Both the position numbers and the translations under genes were made by a program. Under the pieces are notes generated by a model. It was given only the letters and a program-made list of their open reading frames with translations, did no database searches and had not been told where the DNA came from. DNA of 64,000 nt, from assembly GCA_963995505.1 (NCBI GenBank), contig OZ023188.1, positions 5,394,001 to 5,458,000 of the forward strand. Direction: 5' to 3'. Shown here piece after piece: positions 41,115-52,959 of this stretch; the stretch's first letter is position 1; each line of letters begins with the position of its first letter. The stretch is from Hypericum androsaemum. Lineage: Eukaryota; Streptophyta; Magnoliopsida; Malpighiales; Hypericaceae.

Positions 41115-42830
41115 ATGGCAGGTCAAGGCACAAAGTTTGCCTTTGTGAAGTTCGATGGATCATCAAATTTTAGGTTATGGAAAAAATGCGTCATGGATTT
41201 GCTGGCGCAACAAGGGATGGTCGACGCACTCTCCAGGAAGAAGTCTGAGAAGATGGAGGAGCAAGAGTAGGAAGAGATGGAGACCAAGGCAGTAGCGACG
41301 ATTCACTTGTTCTTGGCGGATGATGTGAAGTATCACGTCATGAATAAGGAGTCACCAGCTGGAGTTTGGAAGAAATTGGAGCATAGGTATATGTCAAAGT
41401 CTCTGTTGAACAAGCTTTATCTTAAGCAAATGATATACGGGGCTTAAGTTGGAAGGCTCAGATTTGAGTCAACATATCAACGATTTCAATCAACTAGTGT
41501 GTGACTTGAATATGGTTGACGTGAATTTAGAGGATGAAGAAAATGCATTATTGCTGTTGAATTTCTTACCAAGTTCCTACGAGAGTTTGGTTACAACTCT
41601 GACTTGGGGGAAGGAATCACTAGCGTTGAAGGATATCACGAGTGCTCTGCTAGTATTTTACCAAATGAGGAAAACTGGCGATGAACGAATATAAGGGCTG
41701 GTCATAAGGGGTAGCCATGGTCGTAGAGAAGAAACAGATGGAAGAGGATCCAAGTCAGGGTCAAGGAGGTTCAAAGAAAAAACTTTCGAGTATAGAAAAA
41801 AGGGGCACGTGAAGAAGGATTGTCTAAGAAGATCTCAGAACCATGCGGGAAAAAGATGGGCATCCATGAATATGGCCTCATACTCGGACAGGTCGGATGG
41901 TGACTGTCGTTCTGTCTTATTAGGTCCTAAGCATCCTTTGGGTTCTAGATTTTGGATAGTGTTTGCTCTTTCCACATGACCCCTAAGAGAGAGTGGTTCG
42001 ACACCTACAAGTTCATTGATTCATGTATGGTGACTATGGGTGATGGTTCTACTTGTAGAATCGCTGACATATGTGATATCTGAACAAAGATGTGGGATGA
42101 TGTTGAGAGAAAGTTGTATATGGTTAGGTATGTTCCAAAGTTGGAGAGGAATTTGATGTCATTAGGAGCCTTGAATTATAGTGGGTACATCTATAAGGTT
42201 ATAAGCGGGCTAATTGAGGTGGAGAAGGATGATATGGTGGTGATGAAGGGTGAAAGGGATGCTAGAAATACCTACAGGTTAGTGGGGGGCACAGTTGTAG
42301 GTGGAGTCACATCAATAGGTTCCAATGGAGAGAGAAAACGCTCTTGGCATAGAAGGTTAGATCTATGAAGGAGCGAGGACTTGACATGAATAATTTGAGT
42401 CCAGTTGGGATTCGTAGAGACAAAGTTAGTAAGCCCTGCTATGGTTGTCTAAAGGTACGTGCACGTCAAAGGTGTTGGGTAAGTTTGGCATTGGGAATAT
42501 GAAGTCACTGATAACATTACAGGCGAATCAAGTATCTCACTCAAGACCAAACGGTGGAGTCCATAACATGTCAAGGGCTCTACTTGGTGAAACAAAAGAC
42601 TGCCCATTGTATGCTATGGATTGTAGCATTGGTCGAGGCAAAAAAGTTAGAAGCAGTTCGAGATTGCAGAATATGGGGGTGACTGAAAAAATAGAGGAGC
42701 ATTTATTGGTCACAAATTTGCTTCAGCAAGTGAACTTACAACTTGGAGTTCAATGGAGGTTGGAGGGAATATACCAAGCAAGCTCGGGAGCTGCTCGAAT
42801 TTGGGAGATTTTCCCAAGCGATTGAACAAA
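41115..42830 (+). pseudogene. Broken gag-protease remnants of copia element
   Basis: From the ATG at 41115, gag-like blocks occur (M-A-G-Q-G-T-K-F, then L-W-K-K-C-V-M-D-L-L), then stops, then frame 41449-41694 (Q-H-I-N-D-F-N-Q-L-V with the typical L-L-N-F-L-P-S-S-Y-E), a degenerate zinc knuckle near 41795, a protease-like D-S-V-C-S-F-H-M near 41955, and frame 42090-42368 with R-Y-V-P-K-L-E-R-N-L-M-S-L-G and W-H-R-R-L. Frame 42445-42825 has no clear family assignment. Multiple stops and frameshifts are present. Confidence 0.7.
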
Positions 42831-43025
42831 GGTGGAGAGAAAGTGTATATGGTCTTATTGATGGAGTGTATTTATAGTTCGAGGTGGAGACAGTAGAGTC
42901 GATTTGATTTTGCGGGACTATGTATTTCGCCAAGGGATAATTTTTCATCAAGGTGGAGTTTATTAAAGTTCGGATAAAGCTTCATAGTTCTTCGCAAGGG
43001 ATGACTTCTCGCTAAAGCTAGAAAT

Positions 43026-43398
43026 TGTTGTAGTTGGCGAGAAAGGCCAGTGCAAGTTGGCGCCAGCCAAGGGTGCCGCCAACCCCTTTGTAGAAGGTTG
43101 GTGTTGGCAGAATCCAGCTGGTTGGCGGACCCCAGGTCCTATGCGGATAATTTTTTCTGTTTTGCTCAGATTCTTATTTTGGACTCGTGGGTCGAGCTAA
43201 ATAGGTTTTTTGGTGTGCAAGGGTTTGTCTATTATATAAAAATATAGTACCCTAGTTCATGTATGACTTTGTGACTCAGATACTCATCAATAAAAGTTCT
43301 CCTTTCTTCTCGTGGATATAAGCATTAGGCTGAACCATGTAATCTTTCATGTCTATTAGTCGCGTTCTTGTTCTCTCGATATCCTTGATTTCCTAACA
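43026..43398 (+). repeat. 3' LTR of deleted copia element
   Basis: 373 bp, longer than the 5' LTR. It has an extra AGGGTGCCGCC-type stretch near 43068 and about 50 bp (GAACCATGTAATCTTTC region, 43330-43380) absent from the partner. Most of the rest aligns with scattered changes. Confidence 0.75.
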
Positions 43399-43869
43399 CT
43401 ATCGATTGCCTTTCAATAACAAATTTTACATTCATGAAATTTTGGCTAAAATTTATTAAATAAATCTAAATTTTTTACTATTTTACCAATTCTCATTCAT
43501 TTATGGACTTTAACTGGGTTCAATTCTATCTTCACACTGGTCAATAAAAAAATCTAAATTCCCCCACCCCCACCCGAACCAATCTTCTTTGCCATGTCAA
43601 TTTTACTCCATGTAAAATATCAAAATTATTCATTAAAAAATAGAAAACATAGAGATTAGGACTGTTAGCGCCTCTCAAATTCAATTTATCTTTTCAATTT
43701 ATCTCACACTTTTTTAGGCAAATTACACCATGATAACAATTGTGAGAATTGAAGTGTTAAACCTAGAACTCTATCAATTTGTACATGTCTTCTATCGTTA
43801 GACTAAATGCTATTTGGCTTCTGCATCTCACACCTGCGACCAACTACTTCTTGCAATTGTCTTTTCAAT
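43399..43869. other. AT-rich intergenic DNA
   Basis: No gene seen. A CCCCCACCCCCACCC run lies at 43561-43575. Confidence 0.5.
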
Positions 43870-44550
43870 TATATATTTGACCGACTGTCTCTACAGACCA
43901 ACACGAGTCTTTTCTAGCATATTCTTCTATTCATTATATCCTTAGAAACTCTTCAAGAGGTCAACTATCGTAAAATTATTCCAGACCAAGCTTGCTCAAC
44001 CTTGGAATTCTCTCATGATGCCAAAAAAGAAGGTCAATCTTATTGATATGGAAAGTACAATCAAATCGCGTACGCCTTTCTTAACATTTCTTGAACGAGG
44101 TTCTACATTCACCCTTCCTTAAATATGTGACGTCTCGTCGAGCCATATTTGTACAATATCAGGATCTGTTATTTTTCAGGTGTGGGATCGATTTATCAAT
44201 GGCTCCCTCCACCTGGAATGCATGTCAGGAGCCACTCACTGTCTGTGTACTCTCACACCAATGATTATTCTCCGTCCTATAGGCCTCGGACGTCACATGC
44301 TCATCAGCCTCTGCTTGGTTTGTCCCTGAACTACACCGTACTAATCGAGGTCCTGCTCTGATACCATTTGTATCGCCCCGCGCTCTCACTATCAATCTCT
44401 ACAGACCAACACGAATTTTTTCTAGCGTGTCTTATTCTCAGTCACACGCACCTCTAAATTTTTTTTCAAGAGGTCATTTATATGAAATATAACTAAGCTA
44501 AGCTCGATTAAACTTAAAATTATCTTATAATATTTTTCAGAGAATGAGGT
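43870..44550 (-). mobile_element. Short LTR-element relic with Met-tRNA primer site
   Basis: GCTCTGATACCATTTGTA (about 44356-44373) is the inverse of a Met-tRNA primer site (TGGTATCAGAGC) next to an LTR edge. The LTR beyond (TCGCCCCGCGCTCTCAC, then TCTCTACAGACCAACACGA and TTTCAAGAGGTCA, to about 44480) recurs partly at 43887-43960 (TCTCTACAGACCAACACGAG and CTTCAAGAGGTCA). Only about 400 bp of non-coding DNA lies between. It could be a small TRIM-like element or a collapsed larger one. No 5S-like domain was seen. Confidence 0.45.
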
Positions 44551-45563
44551 GCACCTTGTAATATGAATTGTACAATTAAATTATTTAAGTATTAACAAAA
44601 ATATTACATGAACAATTTCTGAAAAGATAGGCGTCAAATAATTACGGGATGGGCATAAATTCCAATATTTGCCTAAGATCATGTATCGTCCAACGTTGTA
44701 CATGCAAGAGAGAGTTTAGGTCGTCCTCTCTTTGAAAAGCAATGAAACGTGCATGTTGAGTGTTTCGGAGCTGGATATGATAGATTGGGACAAGCTACAT
44801 GTTAGGTTTTGCGAACTTCGATGCTTAAGACAAGGGAATTTGGCCAGCCCTGACACAAGTTTTTACAATGTTATTTTCACAAGTATACCTTTAGTTATGT
44901 ATTTATATTCGTTAGTGGTGCAGTACATGACGATATTTTTTGATGGACTACAATATTTTATGTATAAAAAATATCTCTACAAATATGATTTCGTATATAT
45001 TTAGATTTTATCAAGTAATATTTTTATGCTAGGCAGTTGAACTGATAATTAACACGATTTATCTCTGATCTAACCAGTTGAGTTGATCGGTCCACCAAGT
45101 TAGTCCGACTAACCCAGACCAAACTGCTCAATTTTGTTTGAAAATAATAGTTTTTTTGAAGTATTGCTATTTTAAAAATGACTAAATTAAAACTTTAGTT
45201 CTGACAAATTGTATTAAATGAGGTTATTTTCGAATTATTTGAAATTTTAATAATAAATATAATTAATAATTCATGGTGTAATAATTTCTTTCGAAATAAT
45301 ATAAATTATACCTTTTCAAAAAAATTAATAATATAATACGTTCTTTAGAAAAGCCTCGAGCGTCATTGGAGTCTAACATGGCAAAATGTCGGAGAAACGA
45401 AGGAAAATCTGGATCACAGTTTAAAAACATGGGTTCAAATTCAGTGGGGACATGGGTAATCCCCACTGAAAGGGATAGGGGTAATATTGAAAATATAATA
45501 ATTAAAATAATTAAAAAAATATCAACAAAATAATATAATTTATGGAAATACAAGTATGGGAAT
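44551..45563. other. AT-rich intergenic DNA
   Basis: No gene recognised. 45030-45130 is similar in style (CCAGTTGAGTTGATCGGTCC, AGTCCGACTAACCC) to the ACCGG/GGTCC-rich ends of the 33769-34988 repeat. Confidence 0.4.
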
Positions 45564-45930
45564 ATTGGTTTCCATTTTCTCGGATATTGGTTTCCATCTT
45601 CTATGCTATTGGTTTCATTCTACTATGATATTGGTTTCATTCTACTATGATATTGGTTTCCATCTTCTATGTTATTGGTTTCATTCTACTATGACATTGG
45701 TTTCATTCTACTATGATATTGGTTTCATTCCACCGTGATATTGGTTTTCATCTTCTCCAATATTGGTATCTCATTATAAGTGAAAATGTATACCATTTGA
45801 ATGTATTGGTTTCATTCTTCTCAAGTATTGGTTTCATTCTTCTCGAATATTGGTATCATCGTTCTAGGATATTGGTATCATTCTACTTTAATATTGGTTT
45901 TCATCTTCTTCGATATTGGTTACCTACTTC
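45564..45930. repeat. ~22-bp-unit minisatellite
   Basis: About 15 imperfect units of GATATTGGTTTCATTCTACTAT and the variant TATTGGTTTCCATCTTCTATG. In the middle, two unit types alternate as a higher-order pair. The 60- and 112-codon frames here only translate the repeat (F-H-S-T-M, I-L-V-S-F). Confidence 0.85.
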
Positions 45931-46310
45931 TATGATATCTTCAAGACCAAGGAGATCAAATACACCAACTCAAGCACTAAACATTTCAACAAAATCAGTC
46001 ACCACCGAAGCGTTTATGACACGGTCAGTAAGAATACCAAATGAATCCTAACTTATTAACAAATTATCAAAAATCTCTTCTTCCTCCCTCCTCCAACCGT
46101 CATCTTCTTCCTCCAGAATCCTACTTCTCTACTCAAAATCCATAGAAATTAAACCACACAAATTAACCAAAAACTAAGGGATGAACAGAGCGTTAGGTGT
46201 ATCACAACACTCGTAGCAAACAAGAAGCAAGTCCAAGTGCCAAAAAATAGAGCAAATGACGCAATCATGTAATATATTTGGTACGAACAAGACTCAACCT
46301 CAAATTAAAT

Positions 46311-46470
46311 TCCAACAACGGCGACGATGGCGGACCCCACAAATGGGCCGAGCCAGTAGACCTAGCGGGAGTCCCACATCCAGCTCACGACGGCCGAGTT
46401 CATGGAGGCTCTGTCGAAGGTCTCGGCGGCCAGGATGTTGGCTCCGTTGCCGGCGACCACCTCCAAAAAA
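46311..46470 (-). pseudogene. Aquaporin (TIP-like) gene fragment
   Basis: Minus-strand translation reads A-N-I-L-A, then F-D-R-A-S-M-N, A-V-V-S-W-M-W-D, a stop, then V-Y-W-L-G-P-F-V-G-S-A-I-A-A. These are the segments around the second NPA loop and last membrane helix of plant tonoplast intrinsic proteins. The few residues after Met-Asn that should complete the NPA box and F-G-P are missing and a TAG interrupts the frame. The GC-rich sequence on to about 46680 may be more distant parts of the same source. The setting looks like transposon cargo, but I found no terminal repeats. The family match is from memory. Confidence 0.6.
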
Positions 46471-46689
46471 ATCAAACACCGCACCGTCGGATCCGAGAAT
46501 GCGAGGCCCTCCGCCGGCGAGGTGGACGAAGAAGAAGCCGGAGAAGAAGTCGAAGCCGGAGGTGGGAGAGGCAGCAGGACGGCGAGGGTCGGGTCACGGT
46601 GCGATATCGGAACGGTCAGGTCCGGCCGGCGGCGAGGGCGGCCCCGACCAGACGTCATGGTCCCCGACGGCAGTTGCATCGATCAATAT

Positions 46690-47890
46690 CTTGATTATAA
46701 TTTAATATCGTCTGGGGGAGGGGGTTTATATTTTTTTTGTGGAATTATATAGAAAAAATGTGGAACCATAATAAGTATGTTTGGATAAAAACTCAAAAAT
46801 ACCCTCAACAGATTCTGACCATCAGATCTGTAAAAAAAGAATTTGATCAAATCTAAAGGCTCATATTTAGTCCATACCATGGGGATGATTTTTATGTAGT
46901 CCTCCTGAATCCAAATCCTAAAAATATTGGTTACAACTAGTTAAAATCACAGTTTAACCATAAATATCTGTCGGCGATTTCTAAATTCATCAAATTGTGA
47001 TTGTAATTAATGTAGTTTTGAATAAAAAACAACCAATCGGACCGACCGCCAGTTTCACCTTTGGAAACCGAAGTATGGTCGTACTCGTCTGACCAAAAGA
47101 GAAAACTCATGTATATCTTAGTCAATTTGGTTCCCGGCGGCTTCGAAATTCGTTTTTGGTACACTCACGGTGGTCTCAACTGTCGTTGATACGGTCACGG
47201 CGGCTTCAAATCATTGGACTTGGTCTAGAAGTTTTTATACGTTCCTCCGTATCCAGTTTCTAATCGCGTATTCCTCTAGAAAAATACTCACTGGCAATTA
47301 ATGGAGCCGGGTTATTGACTAATCTAGGCAATTAGGTCACTAGAATGGCCAACTAAGAAGACCCGAAACTTTTTTTCAACCCGGATACTTAGATAATTAG
47401 AGTGATTGAACATTTTCGGGCAATATTTGTTATGGCTCTTGTTTATTTTACATTTGTAACGCTTGCATTCAGGCTTTTTTTATAAATTAATATTTGGAGT
47501 CAAGCAATATCGGATCTTATTTAAAGATAACTCTTCGATAAAATTTTGTATATTTGTAAGACTTATATTCAAGACATCATCAAGTGAATTCATGTTGTTA
47601 GTACTAATGAGACAGTTGTCATACATAATACTTTTTTGAAGTGAATTTGGTTCAAAACTTTTCTTTCAAATTAAATAACATAAAGAAGTCCGGCAACTAT
47701 GATTTTACTGATCTACAATAAAATGCAATAACCGTCTTAAATTTTCGCTTCTTTTACTGATTTTTAACATTTTATACCAAAATATGAGGGTTTATGATAC
47801 AAAGTCACGTGCCTGAGACAGTAGGCAGTAAACACAGGAAGGAGAATTAAAACAGCTGCTCCATTTTGGAGAAATTCATTTTGTCAATAT
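46690..47890. other. AT-rich intergenic DNA
   Basis: No gene seen. A T run is followed by mixed AT-rich sequence up to the copia insertion point. Confidence 0.5.
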
Positions 47891-48163
47891 TGTTAGGAAT
47901 TGTTCCAAATTCCTAATTAGAGTAGTGCTATATTTCCTGATCAGAATAGAGTACTAGTCTCCTATATATATACGGCCTATGCTTAGGTCTTATTTGTACT
48001 AGTTGAGAGTTGTGAGGTAGAGAGAACCCTCACGGAGGCCTTGTAACCGATTGGACTCACATAGTGGACGACTCTCCTTTGCCCGTGGTTTTCTCCCCGT
48101 CTTGGGGTTTCCACGTAATTCTTGTGTCTCGTGTTTTACTCGTTTCGATCTTATTTCTCAACA
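47891..48163 (+). repeat. 5' LTR of copia element
   Basis: 273 bp, TGTTAGGAATTG...TTTCTCAACA. CTATATATATACGGCC near 47961-47976 is the likely TATA box. Confidence 0.95.
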
Positions 48164-48165
48164 AT

Positions 48166-48177
48166 TGGTATCAGAGC
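48166..48177 (+). other. Primer-binding site (initiator Met-tRNA)
   Basis: TGGTATCAGAGC two bases after the 5' LTR, complementary to the 3' end of plant initiator methionine tRNA. Confidence 0.9.
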
Positions 48178-48596
48178 TAAATCTGAATTTCGAGTATTCG
48201 AGTATTGACACACACAAAAAAAAGTGAATAGTAACCAATTTGGGAGAAAATTGGGATTTAGGATTTTGACACCCTTGGAGTTGCCGCCGCCGCGTCCGAC
48301 CGCCCCACCGTCGCCTAGAGGAGGCGACCGCCCCAGAGCTCGGGAAGAAGAAACGAACCCGAGCTCGCCGCTGCTCGCCGTCGTTCCTCCGGTCGCTGCG
48401 AAGAGAGGAGAAGAAACGAAAAAAAAATGGGGAAAGAGAAAAAGGGAGTTTTGGGTTTTAAAAAAAATTAATATTCCCGAGTTGACTTGGTCAACAGTTT
48501 GACTAGTTGACCAAAAGTCAACTATTTTGGCTGATTTTATTTTTCTAACCTGTTTTGAGCAGTTTTCTTGGTTCGAGTTATTTCAGGAAGACTTCG

Positions 48597-51500
48597 ATGA
48601 AGTACGAGATTCCTCAGTTGACGAGGAAAACTAATTTTTCCCTGTGGCAGGTCAAGATGCGCGCTATTCTGACACATTTAGAACTGGATGAGACTCTACT
48701 TGATGAAAAGTCGATGCCTTCGAGTTGGGATGCCGCGATGAAGGCGTCAAAGAACCGTAAGGCTGCGAGTCAGATCCAGTTGCATCTGTCAGATGATATT
48801 TTGTGGGACGTATTGAAGGAGACAATAGCTTCCTCATTATGGGCAAAGCTTGAAAAGTTGTGCATGCCCAAGAGTTTGACCAACAAACTGTGCTTGAAGC
48901 AACGACTATTTTCTATCCGGATACAAAAAGATAAGTCTGCTCACGACCACCTTAATGAATTTAAGGATATAGTGGCTGATCTTAGAACTCTGGATGTAAA
49001 ATATGATGATGAAGATCTTGCTTTATTGTTATTGTGCTCGTTGCCTACTTCTTATCAGCAATTCAGAGATACTCTGTTGTTCAGCCATGATACTCTGAGT
49101 TGGGATGATGTTCATGATTCGCTCTTGGAGAAAGAGAGAATTGATAAGCACACTGTGAGTTCCTCTGAAAATAGCCAAGGGACTGGCTTGGTCGTGAGAG
49201 GGAGGTCTGAGGAGAGGAATGCTAAGTCTGGTTCGAGGAAGAAGAGCAGAAGCAAATCAAGGTCAAGGCACAAGGATAAGACTTGTTTCAATTGTCATAA
49301 GGTTGGGCATATTAAATGGTTCTGTCCGGAGTTGAAGAACAAGAAGAAGGGCGAAAAGTCCAGTGCTCCGAAAGGAGAAAGTTCTGATAGCGGCAGTGCT
49401 AGTGTTGCCACCACCACTTAGAAAGAAGAATCTGATAGAGACCTTTTGTCTGTGATTGATGGGAAGTCTAAAATTGATGCTGCTTGGGTCCTTGATTCTG
49501 CTTGTACATTTCATATGTGTCTCATCCGAGACTGGTTTTTAACATATGAACGTGCGGAGGGTAATGTTCTCATGGGAAATAATTTTATCTGCAAGGTTGT
49601 TGGTATTGGCACAGTGAAGATCAAGATGCATGATGGTGTCATTCGAACTTTGACAAATGTGAGACATATCCCTGATCTGAAGCGAAACTTGATTTCGTTG
49701 AGTACCCTTGATACAATGGGGTACAAGTACACAGGAGAAGGTGGAGTTCTTCGTGTGAGTAAGAACTCATTAGTGCATATAAAGGCCAAGAAGGAGGTTG
49801 GAAATCTGTACGTTTTGCAGGGTTCTACAGTTACAGGGACTGCTGTTGCTGCATCCGGCTCGTTGACAGATTCTGAGAATACCTCATTGTGGCATATGCG
49901 ACTTGGTCACATGAGTGAGAAAGGCATGACCGAGCTAAATAGGAGAGGATTATTATGCGGACAGGGTATTGGGAAGCTGAAATTTTGTGAGCACTGTGTG
50001 TTTGGCAAGCAGAAAAAAGTCAGTTTTCAGAAAGGTGTGCACACTACAAAGGAAAAACTTGACTATGTTTATTCTGATCTTTGGGGACCGTCTCAGGTTG
50101 CAACAAATAATGGTTTCAAGTATATGCTGACTATTATTGATGATTATTCGAGGAAGGTGTGGGCGTTCTTCTTGAAGAGCAAGGATCATGTCTTTGTCAT
50201 TTTCAAGCAGTGGAAGACTATGATTGAGAAGCAGACTGGGAGAGATGTCAAGCATCTCCGCACAGACAATAGATTAGAGTTTTGCTCTAGTTATTTTGAT
50301 GAGTTTTGCAAGAATGAGGGTATTGTCAGGCATAAGACAATCCCGGGTACACCTCAACAGAATGGAGTCGCTGAAAGAATGAACAGAACTTTGTTGGAGA
50401 AAGTTCGTTGTATACTGTCAAATGCTGGTTTGCCTAAGTCATTTTGGGCTGAGGCTGCTTCCACTGCCTGTCACCTTGTCAATCGTTCACCTCATGCATC
50501 ACTTGATGGCAAGGTACCTGAAGAATTATGGTCTAAAAATTCTCCTAATTATGCTATTTTGAAGATATTTGGGTGTTCTGCCTATGCTCATGTGAATAAT
50601 GGCAAGTTAGAGCCAAAATCTGTGAAGTGTATCTTCCTTGGCTATGCTTTTGGAGTGAAGGGATACAAGTTGTAGTGTCCTGAGCTGTCTAAGGTCTTGT
50701 TGAGTAGGAATATTATTTTCAAAGAGACAGACATGCTGGGTAAGAGGGAGGATATTTCTTCACCTGGTGTTCCGAGTGCTCCAAGTGTGGACTTGCAAAA
50801 GTCAAAAGTGCAGGTGGAGTTTGATGCTGATCCAGAAGTGAGTTCCTTCCGTGATGTTGATTGCCATGGTCCTACTTATAGTGGGTTGTCTGATGAAGCT
50901 AAGAATGTTGGCACAGTTGAGAGGGAGCCAGCGTATTCTATTGCTAGAGACAGGCCCAGAAGAATTATCAGGCCTCCACAGAAGTTGGGTGAGGCTGATA
51001 TTGTTCCTTTTACCCTGAATGTGGCAGAAGAAATTGATAGCTGTGAAGAACCGTCTAGTTACTCAGATGCTGTGAAGTCGAAAGACTCTGATAGATGGTT
51101 GGTTGCTATGGAGGAAGAGATGGAATCTCTTCACAAGAACAAGACTTGGGAGATTACTAAGCTGCCTAAGGATAAGAAGGTTGTCAGCTACAAGTGGGTA
51201 TTCAAGAAGAAGGATGGTATACCTGGAGTTGAAGAGCCTAGATATAAGGCTAGGCTAGTGGCTAGAGGATATAGTCAGATTCTTGGTGTGGACTTTAATG
51301 AGGTATTTTCACCAGTTGTGAAGCACACCTCGATTCGTTCTCTTCTTGGTATTGTCGCTATGCAGGATTTGGAGCTTGAACAGCTTGATGTGAAGACAGC
51401 TTTCTTGAATGAAGAGCTTGAGGAGCGGATTTATATGGTACAGCCTGAGAGTTTTTATGTTGAAGGCAAAGAAGACCATGTGTGCTTGTTGAAGAAGTCC

Positions 51501-52604
51501 TTATATGGCCTTAAGCAGTCTCCGAGGCAGTGGTATAAAAGGTTTGATTCTTTTATGATTTCTCATGGTTATGAGAGGAGCAAGTATGATAGTTGTGTTT
51601 ACCTGAAAAGGCTACGCGACGGTTCCCAAGTGTATTTGCTCCTGTATGTGGATGACATGTTAATTGCTGCAAGTGACATAGGAGAGGTGAGAAAGCTCAA
51701 AGCTCTGTTGAGTAGCGAGTTTGAGATGAAAGATTTGGGTCCTGCTAAGAAGATTTTTGGCATGGAGATTTCCAGAGATAGAGGAGCAAGGAAATTATTT
51801 CTGAGTTAGGAGAGTTACATTGAAAAGGTACTTGACAGGTTTGATGTGACTGGTAATCCTGTGAGTACTCCTCTTGGTACACATTTTCAACTTTCGTCTG
51901 CTTTATCTCCACAGTCAGCTGCTGAGGTCGATTACATGTCTGGTATTTCATACTCCAATGCTGTTGGTTCTCTGATGTATGGTATAGTTTTTACACGCCC
52001 GGATTTGGCCTATGCTGTGAGTGTCGTTAGCAGGCTTATGGCAAATCCTGGAGAAGGTCATTGGAGAGCAGTGGAGTGGATTATGAGGTACTTGAAGGGT
52101 ACCAAGGGCGTGTGTCTACAGTTTGGATGCACTAGTGATGGAGTTGTTAGTTTCGTTGATTCAGATTATGCTGGAGACCTTGATAAGTCTAGGTCCTTGT
52201 CTGGATATATCTTCACTCTTGGAGGATGTGCTATCAGTTGGAGAGCTTGTCTATAGGCCACAGTGGCGTTGTCTACCACTGAGGCGGAGTACATGGCTAT
52301 AACTGAAGGTGTGAAGGAGGCTATCTGGTTGAAAGATTTCTTCAGTAAAATCTGTGAGAAGCTGCAGGTCGGTACAGTATACTGTGATAGTCAAAGTGCT
52401 ATCCATCTCACGATGGATGCTATGTATCATGAGAGGACAAAGCACATTAATGTGAGGTACCACTTCATTCAGGAGCATGTTGCTCAAGGTGATATTGTTG
52501 TGAGCAAGGTGGGTACAAATGACAATCCTGCAGACATGTTGACGAAGCCGCTTTCTGGTACTAAGTTCGAGCATTGCTTAGACTTGGTAGGTATTCGTGC
52601 TTGA
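48597..52604 (+). pseudogene. Copia gag-pol polyprotein with four in-frame TAG codons
   Basis: One frame from the ATG at 48597 to the TGA at 52602. In order: copia gag (UBN2-type), zinc knuckle C-x2-C-x4-H-x4-C at 49284-49325, protease with D-S-A-C-T-F-H-M near 49490, integrase H-H-C-C (about 49890-50010) and D-D-E core (near 50070, 50260 and 50370), reverse transcriptase with Y-V-D-D-M at 51645-51659, RNase H with S-T-T-E-A-E-Y near 52270, and the D-M-L-T-K-P end. TAG codons occur at 49419, 50673, 51807 and 52254, with no frameshift. The residue after the second integrase aspartate (T-D-N-R) and the protease D-S-A are unusual for the family. The first TAG lies between gag and protease, the other three inside pol domains. 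Confidence 0.9.
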
Positions 52605-52686
52605 TGCTGATAGCCCTTAGGGGCTGGTGGTGAAGGTGGAGAAACGTTGAAATTGGAGTCATAGAATTTGGTCCAAGGTAGAGATT

Positions 52687-52959
52687 TGTTAGGGATTGTT
52701 CCAAATTCCTAATTAGAGTAGTGCTCTATTTTCTGATCAGAATAGAGTACTAGTCTCCTATATATATACGGCCTATGCCTAGGTCTTATTTGTACTAGTT
52801 GAGAGTTGTGAGGTAGAGAGAACCCTCACGGAAGCCTTGTAACCGATTGGACTCACATAGTGGACGACTCTCCTTTGCCCGTGGTTTTCTCCCCGTCTTG
52901 AGGTTTCCACGTAATTCTTGTGTCTTGTGTTTTACTCGTTTCAATCTTATTTCTCAACA
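52687..52959 (+). repeat. 3' LTR of copia element
   Basis: 273 bp, the same length as the 5' LTR, with TG...CA ends. It is preceded by the purine-rich AAGGTAGAGATT. Confidence 0.95.

Larger units (their letters stand above)
40775..43398 (+). mobile_element. Internally deleted Ty1/copia retrotransposon
   Basis: LTRs (40775-41089 and 43026-43398) start TGTTG and end CCTAACA. TGGTATCAGAGC at 41092-41103 is a primer site for initiator Met-tRNA. Flanks CTATA (40770-40774) and CTATC (43399-43403) are a probable 5-bp duplication with one change. Only about 1.9 kb separates the LTRs. It encodes broken gag, a CCHC-like and a protease-like part and a GAG-pre-integrase scrap, but no reverse transcriptase or integrase core. 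It cannot move by itself. Confidence 0.8.
47891..52959 (+). mobile_element. Full-length Ty1/copia retrotransposon
   Basis: Two 273-bp LTRs, a perfect AATAT target duplication (47886-47890 and 52960-52964), a Met-tRNA primer site TGGTATCAGAGC at 48166-48177 and a full gag-protease-integrase-reverse transcriptase-RNase H order identify an entire copia element of 5069 bp. I count eight differences between the LTRs over 273 bp by eye (about 3 percent), mostly C/T or A/G, so insertion is fairly recent. The polyprotein frame is continuous apart from four in-frame TAG codons, so this copy is probably not autonomous. Its domain wording is like the Tork/Tnt1 lineage (inference). Confidence 0.95.

Noticed and set aside
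44100..44480. Cassandra-type TRIM with a 5S RNA domain
   Set aside because: The primer site fits, but no 5S A-box/C-box sequence was found in the LTR-like part.
46256..46752. Three overlapping 105-149-codon frames on both strands
   Set aside because: They are open because the block is GC-rich. Only the aquaporin-like minus-strand part resembles a protein, and it contains a stop.
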